DNA of 64,000 nucleotides from Myxocyprinus asiaticus. Taxonomy: Eukaryota > Chordata > Actinopteri > Cypriniformes > Catostomidae. A program made the translations under genes and the position numbers. Position 1 is the first letter of the stretch. Each line of letters opens with the position of its first letter. The notes under the pieces were generated by a model, which worked only from the letters and a program-made list of their open reading frames with translations, had not been told where the DNA came from and made no database searches. The DNA lies in the NCBI RefSeq assembly GCF_019703515.2, contig NC_059362.1:29986326-30050325 (forward strand). The letters are read 5' to 3'. Below are positions 10,628 through 23,400 of the stretch, in pieces.

Positions 10628-12796
10628 AGGGATCATGTCATGAACAATCAAATTTTCCTTGATATTTTGACAAATAAGAGGTCATTCTACTATAAAAACA
10701 TGCTGTAAATTTCAGAACTCAAAACTTAATCCCCAATGCAATAAAAACATTTATTGAAACCGAGCTGCAAAAATGCCTCATTCTCTACTTCTGCGACTAT
10801 CCTAGGTCACTAGGGGTACATTAATTCATGACTGCCTCTACGGCGAAAAAACATCAACGCCTACTTTATCCCAGCCCACTGGTACATCAGTTTGTAAACA
10901 GAGAGAGAGAAAGCAGGACAAACAGCTAGGCCTACTGTGGCCTCACTATTCCTGAACACCAAAGAGGACCCAGCTGGATTATTTTGGATTATTTTGTATA
11001 TATTCATGAACTAGATAGACATCTTGATACATATCTCAGGCCGCTTTTAAAAGACGGGGTGTCAAATTGCAACTCTGAAGAGGAGATGCAATTCACTTTC
11101 ATTCAGCTACTCTTCCTCTTGCTGTTTTGAGCACAAACAAGTCATGCCGTTCTTTCGCCCATCCGTGCTATTTTTTTGGTTGGTGTATGAAATCATGCGC
11201 TAGATGGACGTCTTTGACCGTTTGGATGCGTTTCCGGTGATGTGCACTTCAGTGCACAATGATACTGCAGGACTCCAGACTAAAAAAATGACTTAGGAGC
11301 CATTGGCTCCTAAACTGAAACATTAGGGAGCCAAATGGCTCTTTTTACTTGCCAAATCACAGAATGCTCAAATTAGATTGCTGTTCAGAAACAAGATAGA
11401 AAGCCGAAGAAAAGGAAGACAGCTAATAACCCATTAATCAGAGGTTTAATAATCAGTATATATAGTTGAGAAGATAAGTTTGCATTCCCTTTTGTCTCAT
11501 AAATGTTCACACTCCTTTCATAATTTATACAAATATAAGAGGTACATTTTGTTTCTTATTTATTACTGCTCTTCAGAATCTAAATTACAGATATTTACAT
11601 ATAGTATACATATAGTAGTGTGTTGCCTTCTTGAGCATCAAGACTACAAGAGTGCAAATTGAATGAAATCCCAGATGCAGTTTATTGTGCTACTCCAATC
11701 CCAATAAATAATTAACAGGGGGAAAAAAGTGGTACACAATACAGGACTTTTAATTATAAAGAAGCCCAAAATACACATGGGACTCTTATTTTGAAATGTC
11801 TGCACTCCCGGTTGTGAGCTCACTGACAGCTGATTCGCTGAGAAAGTGAATCTGATTCAAACTGCTAACCTGAGCTCCTGAGTTCAAACCATCAGTTCTT
11901 TTCAGGTGATTCAAAAGAGTAATTTGTTCATGACTCTCTCGCACTGGTTTTGTTGTTGCGTGCGGTGCAGCGAGCTCATCATCACAACAGACTGGGTGAA
12001 AAGTGGCGCGAGACACACTGGTGTGCCCTCTAAAGATGTATTCAATAACTCAAAAGATGATATCTGATGAAACTGCATATGAACACACACAACCCGACTG
12101 TTGCCAATTGCAAATAGATTTTAAATTATTGTCGCAATCAATTATTTTTGGTCGCATTCGCGACCATTTTAGTCACAATCTGGAACACTGATACTGGAAA
12201 CTGAACGTGTGTGCATCTTAATTGTGCTTTAGACAATGTCATGTAGATGTGTCTTCAGCATATTTCAGCATGGATTGCTTGTGAACCAGTCATAAAATGA
12301 TTCAAGCTTTGCAAAGGAACTGTTTTTGAAGGATGAGTGGGTGAAAGTGAGGAAACAGTTTCATTCACGAATATTTCACATGTCATGACTGTTTGATAGT
12401 TTATGGTGCTGAGTGTTAAAAGTTGAGCTTGAGATGAACAGTTTAATATATTCGGATGCAATGTGTTGGATATGTTATGTGTAAACCCTGAAATGTAGTT
12501 TTATAATATATTGTGGGGTTCATTCTCTTCAGATTGAGTTTCAAATATGGCTGAATTCAAAGGGGTTGCACGATGTTAGCCAATCATAAAAGTGGTGTTA
12601 CATTGATGTTTTTAGGAGGTGCTTAGGCCAAAACCGAGCGTTTCAGACAGAGGGCCAGAAATAGGGTGGAAATTATCACATATTATGAAATTATTACTGT
12701 TTCAGTAAAAAAAAAAAAAAAAAAACTTTACTAACATTATCAGTGGACCTCAGGGAAGATAATAAAACTATGAAAAAAGAGCAATTCATAAACCCT
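10628..12796. mobile_element. TTAA-flanked element nested in the outer MITE
   Basis: The ends read AGGGATCATG at 10,628 and, reversed, AGGGTTTATG at 12,796. Both are directly flanked by TTAA (10,624-10,627 and 12,797-12,800). A TTAA target duplication is the mark of piggyBac-type transposons. No transposase is seen, so this is non-autonomous. Its interior is split by the hAT-like element at 11,268-12,188. Terminal similarity is limited to about ten bases. Confidence 0.5.
11268..12188. mobile_element. hAT-like element with 8-bp target duplication
   Basis: The element begins CAGGACTCCAGACTAAAA and ends, in reverse, GTGTTCCAGATTGTGACT. An identical 8-base TGATACTG flanks both ends (11,260-11,267 and 12,189-12,196). 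Eight-base duplications and a CAG-type start fit the hAT superfamily. No transposase frame was recognised in its 921 bases, so it is non-autonomous. It lies inside the TTAA element, which itself lies inside the outer MITE. Confidence 0.65.
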
Positions 12797-13135
12797 TTAA
12801 GTCGTTATTCTATGAAAATCTTGCCTTGAAAATCTGTAGTCACCATTCTCTGTCACTGTATGCAAAAGTGTAGCAGCTTAGACCTCCTGCTATAAATGGC
12901 TCCTAAAAGAAAGAAAGAAAGAAAGAAAGTTTGGAAAATCATAAGGGTGAGTAAATGATGACTGAATTTTCATTTTGGGGAAACTATCCCTTAAATGTCA
13001 ATACCCTTGCACTCTGTCCTTGTCTTGCCAAACTGCATATTCTTTAATTATTCAGTTTCATGTTTTTTTCTCCTCAAAAATAGCTCTCCCCAAAAGAGCC
13101 ATGTCTGAAAATCCATAAACAGTCAGTCACCAAGA

Positions 13136-13137
<2 letters not shown>

Positions 13138-13196
<59 letters not shown>
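13138..13196. repeat. (CT)n microsatellite, 5' border of Tx1 element 1
   Basis: A pure CT tract of about 59 bases touching the 5' end of the first Tx1-clade LINE. The 3' end of the same LINE touches another (TC)n tract at 18,969, so the element appears inserted into one longer TC microsatellite. Confidence 0.95.
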
Positions 13197-13199
<3 letters not shown>

Positions 13200-13339
13200 C
13201 GCATGTGTGGAGTGACTGGGAGAAGCGTGTGAATGTTTGAGCATGTGGCTTTTTTGAGTGAGTTTTTTCTTTTTTCTATTTCTGTAATAATTTAGTTTAG
13301 TTAGTAGTTATTTCTAATTAGCTGTTAGGGGTTGTGAAA

Positions 13340-14646
13340 ATGTCGGCAGACTCTGATGGGTTTGCTACTTTAACCACCCGGAACGGCTGTAAATGTATAC
13401 CAGATGAATCTATCACAGTTGAAGACTGTTTGACTCCTATTAGCAGTGAAATAGGTGCTCGGAACATAATGTCAGCATCTAGAATGAATAAAGCTGTCGT
13501 TGTGTTTTTGAAAGAAGAGTCTATGGTTCATCATTTAGTAGAAGCTTATCGGCTTATCTGTTGATGATGCTTTTCTGCCTGTTTTACCGCTGTCGAGCCC
13601 TTCTAAAAAGGTAACTCTTTCCAATGTGCCTCCGTTTATCTCTAATGACTCACTTGAGCGATTACTTCGCCGCTATGGTAAAATAGTGATGCCAATTAAA
13701 ATGATTCCCCTCAGTGTAAAAAATCCTGACTTGAAACATGTTATGTCCTTCAGGCGTCAAACCTTCATGATTTTGAATGTTGAATTTCAAAACTTGGATG
13801 TTTCTGTGAAATTGACTTTGTCAGGTAAAGATTATACAATGTTTATCAGCACGGACTCAATGAAATGTTTTTCTTGTGGGATTTTTTTGTCACACAAAAC
13901 AAAAATGTCCATCTAATAAGGTGGCTAAACAAAATGAGACGGAACCTAATATATTTCCGGAGTGAGTGGCTTCTACTTCGGAAAATATCAATCAGGATGT
14001 AGGTAATAAAACTGATCAGCGGGCTGTATCCGATTCTTTGTCTAAAGATGAAGAATATCCGAATGAGCACGCAGCAATCAGTCATGCTGAGGGTGCAGAA
14101 ACGCGTTCAGTGAATGCTAGTGAGCGTGATAATGTCAGCAGTGGGGCTTGCGGTGGAAAAGAGACTGCCGCTGCGGGAACCAGCGACCCAGAGCGCCCGG
14201 GGGAGCCAGGTGAGCTTGCGGGAGCCAGAGAGTCGTGGGACTTGCAAGCATCTGTTGGCCTGTCACAGAGTGACGTGGACCAGCTCACTGAGAGAGGTGA
14301 GACTCAGTCTATAGATATTGATTCTGATAGTGAGGGATCTGATATTGTAGATTATCTCACTGATGTCAGTTCACAAGGAAGTTCTGCAGAAAAAAAATGC
14401 AGCCTTCAAATGAAGCCACCTTATTATACGGTACAACAAATTAATGATTTTCTTGACAGCACTTTCAATCAGCGAAGACCAAAATTAGAGAAGTATTTCT
14501 CTGATATGCAACTTTTTGTCGATTCTTGTGTTATGGCTATGAGAAAGGCTTAATTGGAGGAGCTCAACCAGCCTAAACAATATAGACTCAAGAAACATGT
14601 GAGCACTGTTAAAAAAAGATTAAAAACTTGTCAAAAGAAATATTAA
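13340..14646 (+). pseudogene. Tx1-clade ORF1 (Gag-like, CCHC zinc knuckle), element 1
   Basis: ORF1 of Tx1/L1 LINEs makes an RNA-binding protein that packages the element's transcript. The ATG at 13,340 gives MSADSDGF, followed by a conserved stretch with SASRMNKAVVVFLK that is shared with element 2 (19,318 onward). A frameshift near 13,550 separates this from the next part (PPFISNDSLERLLRRYGK at about 13,627). A zinc knuckle of C-x2-C-x4-H-x4-C type lies at 13,865-13,910 but spans another frameshift, and a TGA follows at about 13,964. The remainder (13,966-14,646) is acidic and serine-rich, with a premature TAA at 14,551-14,553. By comparison with element 2 the frame originally ended at 14,644-14,646, eight bases before the ORF2 start. 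Not functional. Confidence 0.75.
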
Positions 14647-14653
14647 TAGGGCC

Positions 14654-17600
14654 ATGTTCATTAATAGGGTGATTTTTGGGGCTGTTGTTTGCTTTTTCTA
14701 TTCTTCCCTTATAGCAACCTTAAACATTGGAACATTTGATATTAATGGTTGTTGGGGTATAGAAAAGAGAGCTGCTTTATTTGATTATTTGCATTTAAAG
14801 AAAGCAGATGTGATTTTATTACAGGAAACACATACAGATCAGCAGAATCAGTCACAGTGGACTGGTGATTGGAAAGGCAATGTTTTGTTAAGTCATGGAA
14901 CAAACCTCAGTGCAGGTGTTGCCATCCTTTGTTCCCCATGTGTCAGTAGTCAACCAGATATGGTTGAGGTTATGCCTGGTCAGATTCTGAGAGCTAATAT
15001 TGCCTTGGGTGATACACATTTTTCCTTTTTTAATGTGTATGCTCCAAATGTTGGTCAAGAACGTATTATGTTTTTCAAAATACTTTCTAATGCTTTATCA
15101 CAGTGTCCTCAAGGAAATATTCTTGTGCTTGGTGGTGATTTCAATTGTACTGTTAATCCAGATCTGGATAGGAATCATGATGAACCTCATCCATCTTCTG
15201 CAGAGTTTAAAGAAATTAATAAATGATCATAATTTAGTTGATTTGTGGAGGGAGTCCTTTCCTGGGGTTAGACAGTACACATGGTTAAAAGCTAATTCTA
15301 ATAATATGTCAGGGGCTAGGCTTGATCATTTCTATGTTGAGAAAGGCAATAGGAGTAGGTTTTTTAATAGCTTGATTTCGCCATCTTTTTTGTCAGATCA
15401 TCACTATTTATCTATTGTAGTTTCTGTCTCATTTCCTAGATTTTTAAAATCATATTGGCACTTTAATAATAGATTATTGCAGGACTGCACCTTTATTCAC
15501 TCTTTTAATCTTTTCTGGAAAACTTGGAGAGAGGAGAGATGTAATTTTCAGTCTTTGAGTCAATGGTGAGACATTGGTAAAGTGCAAATTAAGACTTTTT
15601 GCCAACAGTACACTGCACATAGTACTACAGCCCTCAAAGAAAAAATGAAGGCTCTTGAACAAGACATCCTTGGGCAAAGCAGTAACTGTACCCACAATAA
15701 TTCAACTTTTATTGACTCTGTTGCAAGAGATAAGCTCCTTTTAAAGAATTTATTGGAGGAATGAGGAAAAATAGCCCTTCTAAGGACCAGGTTTGCCCAG
15801 CTAAATGACATGGATGCTCCTACAGTTTTCTTTTTTGGATTGAAAAAAGGTCAAGGGAACAGAAGAACTTTCATCATTTGAAGATTCCATGTGGTGGAGT
15901 TACAACTGACCAACGGGAAATTCAATGTTATGCTCTTTCCATTTATGAGGATTTATACTGTTCTGAGACATGCGACGGAGCAGCTGCTGACGAATTTTTA
16001 TGTGACGTATCTAAGCTATCTGAAGAGGAAAGTGATGACTTAGACAGTCTTTTATCATTTGGAGAACTTTTACAAGCTGTTCAGGAGATGTGTTCTGGGA
16101 AATCACCTGGGCTGGATGGTCTTTCAGCAGAATTTTACAAGTCTTTCTGGAATTTAATTGGACAAGACCTATATGCTGTTTTTCTTGAATGCATTGATCA
16201 AAGAACTCTTCCTTTGAGTTGTCGAATGGCAATTCTAACACTAATTCCAAAAAAGGGTGATCTTGGGTGTCTAAAGAACTGGCGTCCGGTGTTATTGATC
16301 TGTGCTGATTTTAAGATTTTATCAAAAGCATTGACTAATAGACTTAAAAAATATATGGCATCAGTCATTCATAAAGATCAAACATTCTGTGTCCCCAAAA
16401 GGTCAATTTTTGATAATCTCTTTTTGTTGAGAGATATTATTACAGTTGCAAAAATGCACAATTTGGACATTGGTTTTCTTTTACTGGATCAAGAAAAGGC
16501 GTTTGACAGGGTGGATCATCGGTATTTATTTATGACCCTGGAAGCTTTTGGTTTTGGTCCTTATTTTGTTTCTCTCATTAAATTGTTATATAATGAAATT
16601 TACAGCATGTTAAGTCTTAATGGTTCCTTAACTAGGCCTTTCTCTGTAACCAGGGAATAAGGCAATGGTGCCCTCTTTCAGGTCTTCTGTATGCAATTTC
16701 TACTGAGCCTCTCCTGTTTTCACTTAGGAGGAAGTTATGTGGTTTTAATGTTCCCAGTTTCCCCAGTGCCGATCCAGTTAAACTTACAGCTTATGCAGAT
16801 AATAATTAATAATTTTCTTTATTTATCACATTATACATTTGCACATATACAGTGAAATTCTACTTTTTTTCACATATCCCAGCTAGGCTGGGGTCAGAGT
16901 GCAGGGTCAGCCATGATACGGTGCCCCTGGAGCAGATAGAGTCAAGGGCCTTGCTCAAGGGCCCAACAGTGGCATCTTGGTGGTGCTGGGGCTTGAACCC
17001 CTGACCTTCTGATCAGTAACCCAGAGCCTTAACTGCTGAGCTACCACTGACCCCATATCATCTATGGTTTATATCATCAACTGTAGATGATATAACGGTT
17101 GTTATAAAAGACTCTGAAGATGTTACAAGATTGATCTTTACCTTAGATCGATTTCGACAAGCTTCATCCGCATGTATTAACTGGGGGAAATGTGCATCCT
17201 TGCTGTTGGGAGACTGGCAGGGCGCAGGATCTCCCCAGCTACCACAGCAATATAGATGGACCCGAGATGGCTTTAGAGTTCATGGTCTTTATTTTGGGAC
17301 TAATAGTTACACAGAAAAGAACTGGGAAGGACTATTTGATTGGGTGATTTACAGAATTCAGAAGTGGTGATGGATTCTTCCACAACTCTCTTATAGAGGG
17401 AGATGTTTGGTTATTAACAACTTGGCAGCTTCAATGCTATGGCATACATGTACTGTGTTAGATCCTCCTAAAGAATTACTTATTGGTGTTCAAAAAGCAT
17501 TTGTTAATTTTTTTTGGGATGGTTGCCATTGGCTTCCTCCAGGTGTCCTTTATCTTCATGTGGCAGAGGGAGAGCAGGGGTTAATACATTTAGAATCTAA

Positions 17601-18886
17601 AATTTTGGCAATGAGTTTGCATACACTGCAAAAACTCTTGTATTGTTCAGATCAAGTGCCTTGGGTTGTTTTTGGTCTGCATATACTCAAGAATTTTGAA
17701 GGAATTGGTCTTGATAAGCAGTTGTTCCTAATGCAGAAATCCTTTGTGGAGAAGACACATTGTTTGCCTTGCAGTTTGTATGCACTATGTATCAATGATC
17801 AAATCTTGGGATTGTTTTAAACTGCTAAGACAAGAGGATGAGCATTATGGTATTGCAGAACCACTTTTTTTTAATCTAATTTTTGAAATACCATTTAATG
17901 TATCACCATCTTTAATTACCAAATTTTTGAATGCTGGCATCACCAAAGTTATGGACTTGATTGATTTAATGAAAGGCCAGTGGAGAACTGTACGTGAACT
18001 TGCTGATCAAGTTGGGCTAACTTCGGTTAGAATTATGGAGGGATTAATTAGGAATCTTAAGGCCTCTTTCCCTCCGATGCTGACTTCTTTTATTAATAAT
18101 GTTCTTCTGTATGGTTTTATTCCTCAGACATTTCCTGAGTTTAAGGTGGTTCTTAAAGATTGGGAATTTGTTGATGATACAAATCAGACAAACTTGCTGA
18201 AAGGTTACGGGGATTTGGTATTTTATTGTATTGAGAAAAAAATTTTATATCATATTTGTGTCAAATCTGTACATCTGGGGCAATTGAAGCAAAGACCAGA
18301 TACTAAATGGAGGTCTTGGCTATCTATTTCTGATGAGGTATATCCATCCTGGAGATTACTGTACAAACCTCCTATCTCTAAGAGATGTGGGGACCTTCAG
18401 TGGAGGTTACTGCATTGCATTGTTGCCTCAAACTCTTTTATTTCAAAGCTTAATGAGACTGTTTTTCCAATATGTCCTTTTTGTAATGCACTTGACACTG
18501 TTTTTCATATATTTTGTGAGTGTTTTTGACTCTGTTCATTATTTGATTTGTTGGGGAAAATTATTGTAAAATTGGGTATTTCATATACCAATAGTCTATT
18601 TATATTGGGTTGCCGATATAAGAGGCCTTGACAGCAACAGTGTACACTTGCCAATTTTTTAATAGGGCAAGCTAAACTTGCAATTTTTAAGACACATCAG
18701 TGTAAAAATGCTGGCGAGGATGTAAATATGGTGACCCTATTTAATTCTTTGGTGAAGTCAAGAGTGATCATTGAATATACTTACTATCGGCATACTAATA
18801 ATGTTCCTTATTTTGAATGGAGATGGGGTGTTGGAGGGGCATTGGTAATTATAAGTGAATCAGGGAACCTGGTATTTAATTGGTAG
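14654..18886 (+). pseudogene. Tx1-clade ORF2 (endonuclease-reverse transcriptase), element 1
   Basis: ORF2 nicks target DNA and reverse-transcribes the element RNA there. The APE-type endonuclease is at about 14,715-15,440, with LLQETHTD, FFNVYAPN, LVLGGDFNCT and SDHHYLS motifs. The reverse transcriptase runs from about 16,090 (GKSPGLDGLSAEFYK), through LKNWRPV and LLLDQEKAFDRVDH, to YAD at 16,792-16,800. The LDQEKAFDRVDH form is typical of the Tx1 group. Frameshifts occur near 15,220 and 16,650, with stops near 15,570 and 15,762. A SINE splits the YADD catalytic motif after its first Asp. The thumb and C-terminal part continue from about 17,085, with CPFC...VFHIF near 18,475-18,520. A degraded C-terminus ends at a TAG at 18,884-18,886, and its last 20 residues recur in the fragment at 8,508-8,646. 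Confidence 0.8.
16801..17058 (-). mobile_element. tRNA-derived SINE inserted in the RT active site
   Basis: On the minus strand the element starts near 17,055 with GGTCAGTGGTAGCTCAGCAG. It has a Pol III box A-like TAGCTCAGCAGTTAAGG (about 17,028-17,046) and a box B-like GGGTTCAAGCCCC (about 16,989-17,001). It then has a body reading GCCACTGTTGGGCCC, and an AT-rich tail. The same family occurs at 52,069-52,300. Close by (17,058-17,085) the host sequence AGATGATATA is partly repeated in both orientations. Confidence 0.75.
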
Positions 18887-18965
18887 TAGTGTATAATATT
18901 ATTATTGTTTTTTGTTTTGTTTTCTTAATGTTTGTAAATTAAAGTGTTTTTAAAAGTCAAAGTCA

Positions 18966-19074
<109 letters not shown>

Positions 19075-19144
19075 ATTGTGGAGGAACTGAGCGCGTGTTG
19101 AGAGCGTTGCTAAGAGTGATTGTGAACAATCTTCAGTGTCTTTT

Positions 19145-19214
<70 letters not shown>

Positions 19215-19317
19215 TCTCTTTTTATTCTTCTTTTCCTCTAGCTGTTTTTTTAAATCTTTTTCAGTGTAGGAAGAAAAGTTTTGTGTGTGTGTGTGTGCGC
19301 GGTTTGTAGTCGCCGGG

Positions 19318-20495
19318 ATGGCGACTGCTCACGTGCAAGGAACGCCAACCCTGTCACTCAGAAATGGCTGCAGGTGTGTACCTGAGTCCGGGGTGACAGT
19401 GGAGGAGTTGCTCTTGATTATCGGTCAGAAACTTGGTTTTGAAAACATCGTTTCGGCTTCACGGATGAACAAAGCAGTAGTTGTGTTTTTAAAATCTGAA
19501 TTACTCGTCAATGAGTTGACTGTGAGCGGAATATGGGTGAAGGAAACTTTTGTTCCGGTAACCCCGCTATCTGCTCCAGCAACCAAAGTAATCGTTTCCA
19601 ATGTTCCCCCTTTCATATCTAAGCTATCGTGAAAGAGTTAGTGAGATTTGGTAAGATTGCAAATCCCATAAAAGCAGTCCCCCTCGGATGTAAAGACGCT
19701 GCAATAAAACACGTTCTTTCTTTTGGACGACATGTCTATATGTTTCTTATCTCGCCGCAGCGGACCTTGGAAGTTTCTTTCCGTGTTACTCAAGGAGAGA
19801 ATTCTTTCATGGTGTATGCGAGCACTGAGAGTATGAAGTGTTTTGAGTGTGGCGACCTGGGCCACAAGCGCTTTATGTGTCCACATAGAGATGAACAGCG
19901 CGCTTCTACATCTCGTGGTGATGGAAACTATGTCGAACTTCAAGTAAATAACACAGAATCTGAGAGAGCTGAGGAACAGGATAAAGGAGCTACAGAGGAG
20001 GTGAACGGGCAGCAGGAGGTGAGCGACTCTATTGTTAATGCTGGCTGTGTGGAGCAATCTGGATGTAGTCATTTACCTGATAAAGCTGTGAGTGTTGGTG
20101 ATGAAAATGGTCAGAGTGATGATGATGATGATGATACTGTACAGAAATTTGGTTCTGGGGAAAATATGGCTGATGAGACTAAGAGTTTATCACAGTATAC
20201 CGATGATGGAATGAGAGATGATGAGCAGTGGTCTATTGTGTCTAAGGAGGTTGTGAAAGATCTTTATCCTCTTGAGCAGATCAATTCTTTTCTTGATAAG
20301 ACAAAAGGAAAAGCAGGTGTTGAAATAAGAGATTACTTCCCTGATGTTGAAAAGTTTATTGCTTCAGTAATGTGGTTTAGGAAAGTAAATAGCTATGATG
20401 AGCTTTCACAGCAGAAAAGATTTTGTCTTAAAAAGCACTTAACTGTTGCTAGATCAGGAAGAAGGATGGGAAAAGCGAGGGGAAAATCTAAATAA
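19318..20495 (+). pseudogene. Tx1-clade ORF1 (Gag-like, CCHC zinc knuckle), element 2
   Basis: The ATG at 19,318 gives MATAHVQGTP. The N-terminal third contains SASRMNKAVVVFLKSE, nearly identical to element 1. One small indel near 19,622 breaks the frame; the rest continues from 19,629 to a TAA at 20,493-20,495. A complete zinc knuckle, CFECGDLGHKRFMC, lies at about 19,839-19,880. After it comes a long acidic region with a run of Asp at about 20,118-20,135, then a basic C-terminus (GRRMGKARGKSK). The stop overlaps the ORF2 ATG by one base (TAATG), a spacing that would suit termination-reinitiation. Element 1 instead has an eight-base gap. One corrected indel would open the whole frame, so this is the better preserved of the two ORF1 copies. 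Confidence 0.8.
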
Positions 20496-23400
20496 TGGCT
20501 GAAAATTTCTCTTTCCATCTGATCTGTTTTCTCTTTTTCTCTCTCTTCTGTATGGAGATCTTAAGGGTGGGTTCTCTTAATATCAATGGGATGAGGGATG
20601 GGAGAAAGAATGAGGTTTTATTGGAAATCATTGATTTGAAAGATTTGAGTATTACATTTTTGCAAGAAACTCATAGTACTTGTAGTAATGAAGTTAACTG
20701 GGGTTTATGGTGGAAAGGAGAGTATGTTCTCAGTCATGGGACTAATTTAAGTGCTGGTGTGGCTGTTCTTTTTTCTCCTACTGTAAATGTTAAAGTTTTA
20801 TCAAAAAATGAAGTAGAGCCAGGAAGGTTTTTAATTGTTAAGGCTGAAATTAGTAATTTTTAATTCCTGTTTGTAAATATTTATGCTCCTAATGTTGGAG
20901 CAGAAAGGAGTTTACTTTTCAAGAAGTTTGAAAATATAGTTAAAGAAGAAAATGAAGACGTGTTTATTGTTGTAGGGGGTGACTGGAACTGAACTCTTGA
21001 TTTTAATCTTGATAGGAATGGGGAAGAACCTCATGCACAGTCAGCCTCCTCTTTAGTTGGTGTAATTAAAAAGCTGAATCTCTCAGATGTATGGAGAGAA
21101 CACAACCCTTCTATAAAACAATATACGTGGGTGAAGGTCTGTAATGATAGGATTTATGCTGCTCGTTTGGACCGTTTTTACATATCTTGTAACCTGAAAA
21201 ATAGAAATTATTCCTAATATACTTTATGATCACAAACTCATTAGGGTTGGTTTTACCCTGTCTAAAAGTACACATAAGAGCTGCTACTGGCATTTTAATA
21301 CCAAACTTTTAGAAGATAAAGATTTTTGTGAAGCTTTTAAGTTATTTTGGGAAGCATGGCAAACAGAAAAGAGTCTTTTTGAAAGTATTATACAATGGTG
21401 GGAAGTTAGTAAAGTGCACATAAGAGATTTCTCTCAGAAATATTCTGCTTATTCCTCTGTACGTTTAAAAAATACATTAAAGTGGCTGGAAACAGAGATT
21501 GTTAATGTTGAAATGAATATGACTGTAAATGATGCTGCTAATTTAAAAGAACGTTGGACTGAAAAAAAAAACCATTTAAGCTTAATTCTGAATGAAAGGG
21601 TTAAAGGAGCTCTCATAAGAAGCCGTTATTTAACTCTGAAGGATATGGATGCTCCTACTACTTCTTTTTTTTAAATCTAGAGCGTAAAGTGGGTCAGCAG
21701 AAATTGATGCTTTCGTTGAAGGACAACAATGGACATGTTACCTCAGACCCACAGGAGATGAGAAAGCTTGCTGTTGATTTCTATTCTAATTTGTACGCTG
21801 CTGAAATCTCTGAGGAACATTGTAGAAGAGAGCTGCTAAAAGACTTACCTGTTTTATCTGAAGGTCATAAAAAAGCTTTTAGAGACTGATATCTCTTTTG
21901 AGGAAGTCTCTCTGGCTGTCAAGGGTCTCCCTTCAGGCAAGAGTCCTGGCTTGGATGGATTACCGGCCGAGTTTTACAAATCTTTTTGGACAATAATAGG
22001 AGAGGACTATTTTAAGGTACTTCAGAAATGCTGTAGTGAAGGTTTTCTTCCAACTAGCTGTCAATGTGCTGTTTTGTCATTGCTCCCAAAAAAGGGGGAT
22101 TTAACTCTTTTAAAGAACTGGAGACCTGTGGCAATCTTGTGCACAGAATATAAAATTTTGCCCAAGGTTCTAGCAAATAGATTAAATAATGTGCTGCATG
22201 AAAGTGTACACAAAGATCAGTCATATTGTGTTAAAAATAGGTCAATCATGGATAATCTTTATTTAATCAGGGATGTTTTTGATTATGCTTACTGTAAAGA
22301 TGCCAATATGGGCCTGTTGTCCCTGGATCAGGAAAAGGCTTTTGACAGAGTTGATCATAGTTTTCTGTTTGACACCCTCAATGCTTTTGGTTTTGGGGAA
22401 AAATTAATCTCAAGGATTAAACTTTTATATACTGAAGCAACATGCATGATCAAAATTGGTGGTGGGTTAAGTATCCCTATTAATGTTAAAAGAATAAAGG
22501 AATCAGACAAGGTTGTCCACTTTCAGGTCAACTGTACAGCATTGTAATTGAACCCTTGTTGTGTAAACTGAGAAGAGAGTTAATGGGCCTACAGGTCAAC
22601 ACCATAAACTGTTCTATTAAACTCTCTGCCTATGCTGATGATATTACAGTTATAATCAGAGACCAAAGTGACATTCAGGTGCTTAAACAGGCTTTAGAGT
22701 TTTATGGAAAAGCCTCATCAGCAGTAGTTAACTGGGGAAAAAGTGAAGCTTTATGGTGTGGCAGAGTTCTTAAGGTCCAATGCTTCCTGGTGGGCTGCAG
22801 TGGGGAAGAGCAGGTTTTAAATATTTAGGAGTGTTTTTAGGGACAGAAGAGTTTAAGAAGAAAAACTGGGAAGGCCTCTTGGAGAAAGTGTGTGCTAGGT
22901 TGTCTCACTGGAATTGGTTGCTTCCCCAGTTGTCCTATAGGGGGAGGGTTCTGGTATGTAACAACTTGGTTGCTTCTTCACTTTGGCACAGAATGACAAT
23001 ACTTGAGCCTCCTGAGGATTTAGTGCGAGGAATACAACAATGACTAGTGGACATTTTCTGGTCGGGACAGCACTGGTTGAAGGCTGCGGTGCTGTATCTT
23101 CCTAGACAAGAAGGAGGCCAGGGGTTGATTGACATCAGAGCGAGACTCAGAACATTCAGAATGCAGACAGTGCAAAGACTGCTCTACAGAGAGGATGTGA
23201 GCTGGGCTGAAGTAGCCTGTGCCCTCCTAAGAAGAGCTGGAAACATGGGTCTGGATCGCCACTTGTTCTTGATGGACATTAACAGACTGGATTTAAGTGG
23301 CTTGAGCCTTTTTTACAGATCAATTTTAAAGTCATGGTCACTTTTTACTTTGTCACGGAGTGCAGGTAGCACACAGAAATTATGGCTGAAGGAGGAACCA

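Larger units (their letters stand above)
10350..12998. mobile_element. Outer MITE (TTAAAGGGATAGTT family) split by insertions
   Basis: The right end at 12,945-12,998, read in reverse, gives TTAAGGGATAGTTTCCCC followed by AAAATGAAAATTC and the GAGTAAATGATG word. The left end at about 10,360-10,470 has AAATGAAAATTC and TTTACTCACCCTCATGTC. These are the two inverted ends of a very common fish MITE, here kept apart by about 2.2 kb of later insertions. The left terminus is degraded by an A-run, so the left boundary is approximate. Confidence 0.6.
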
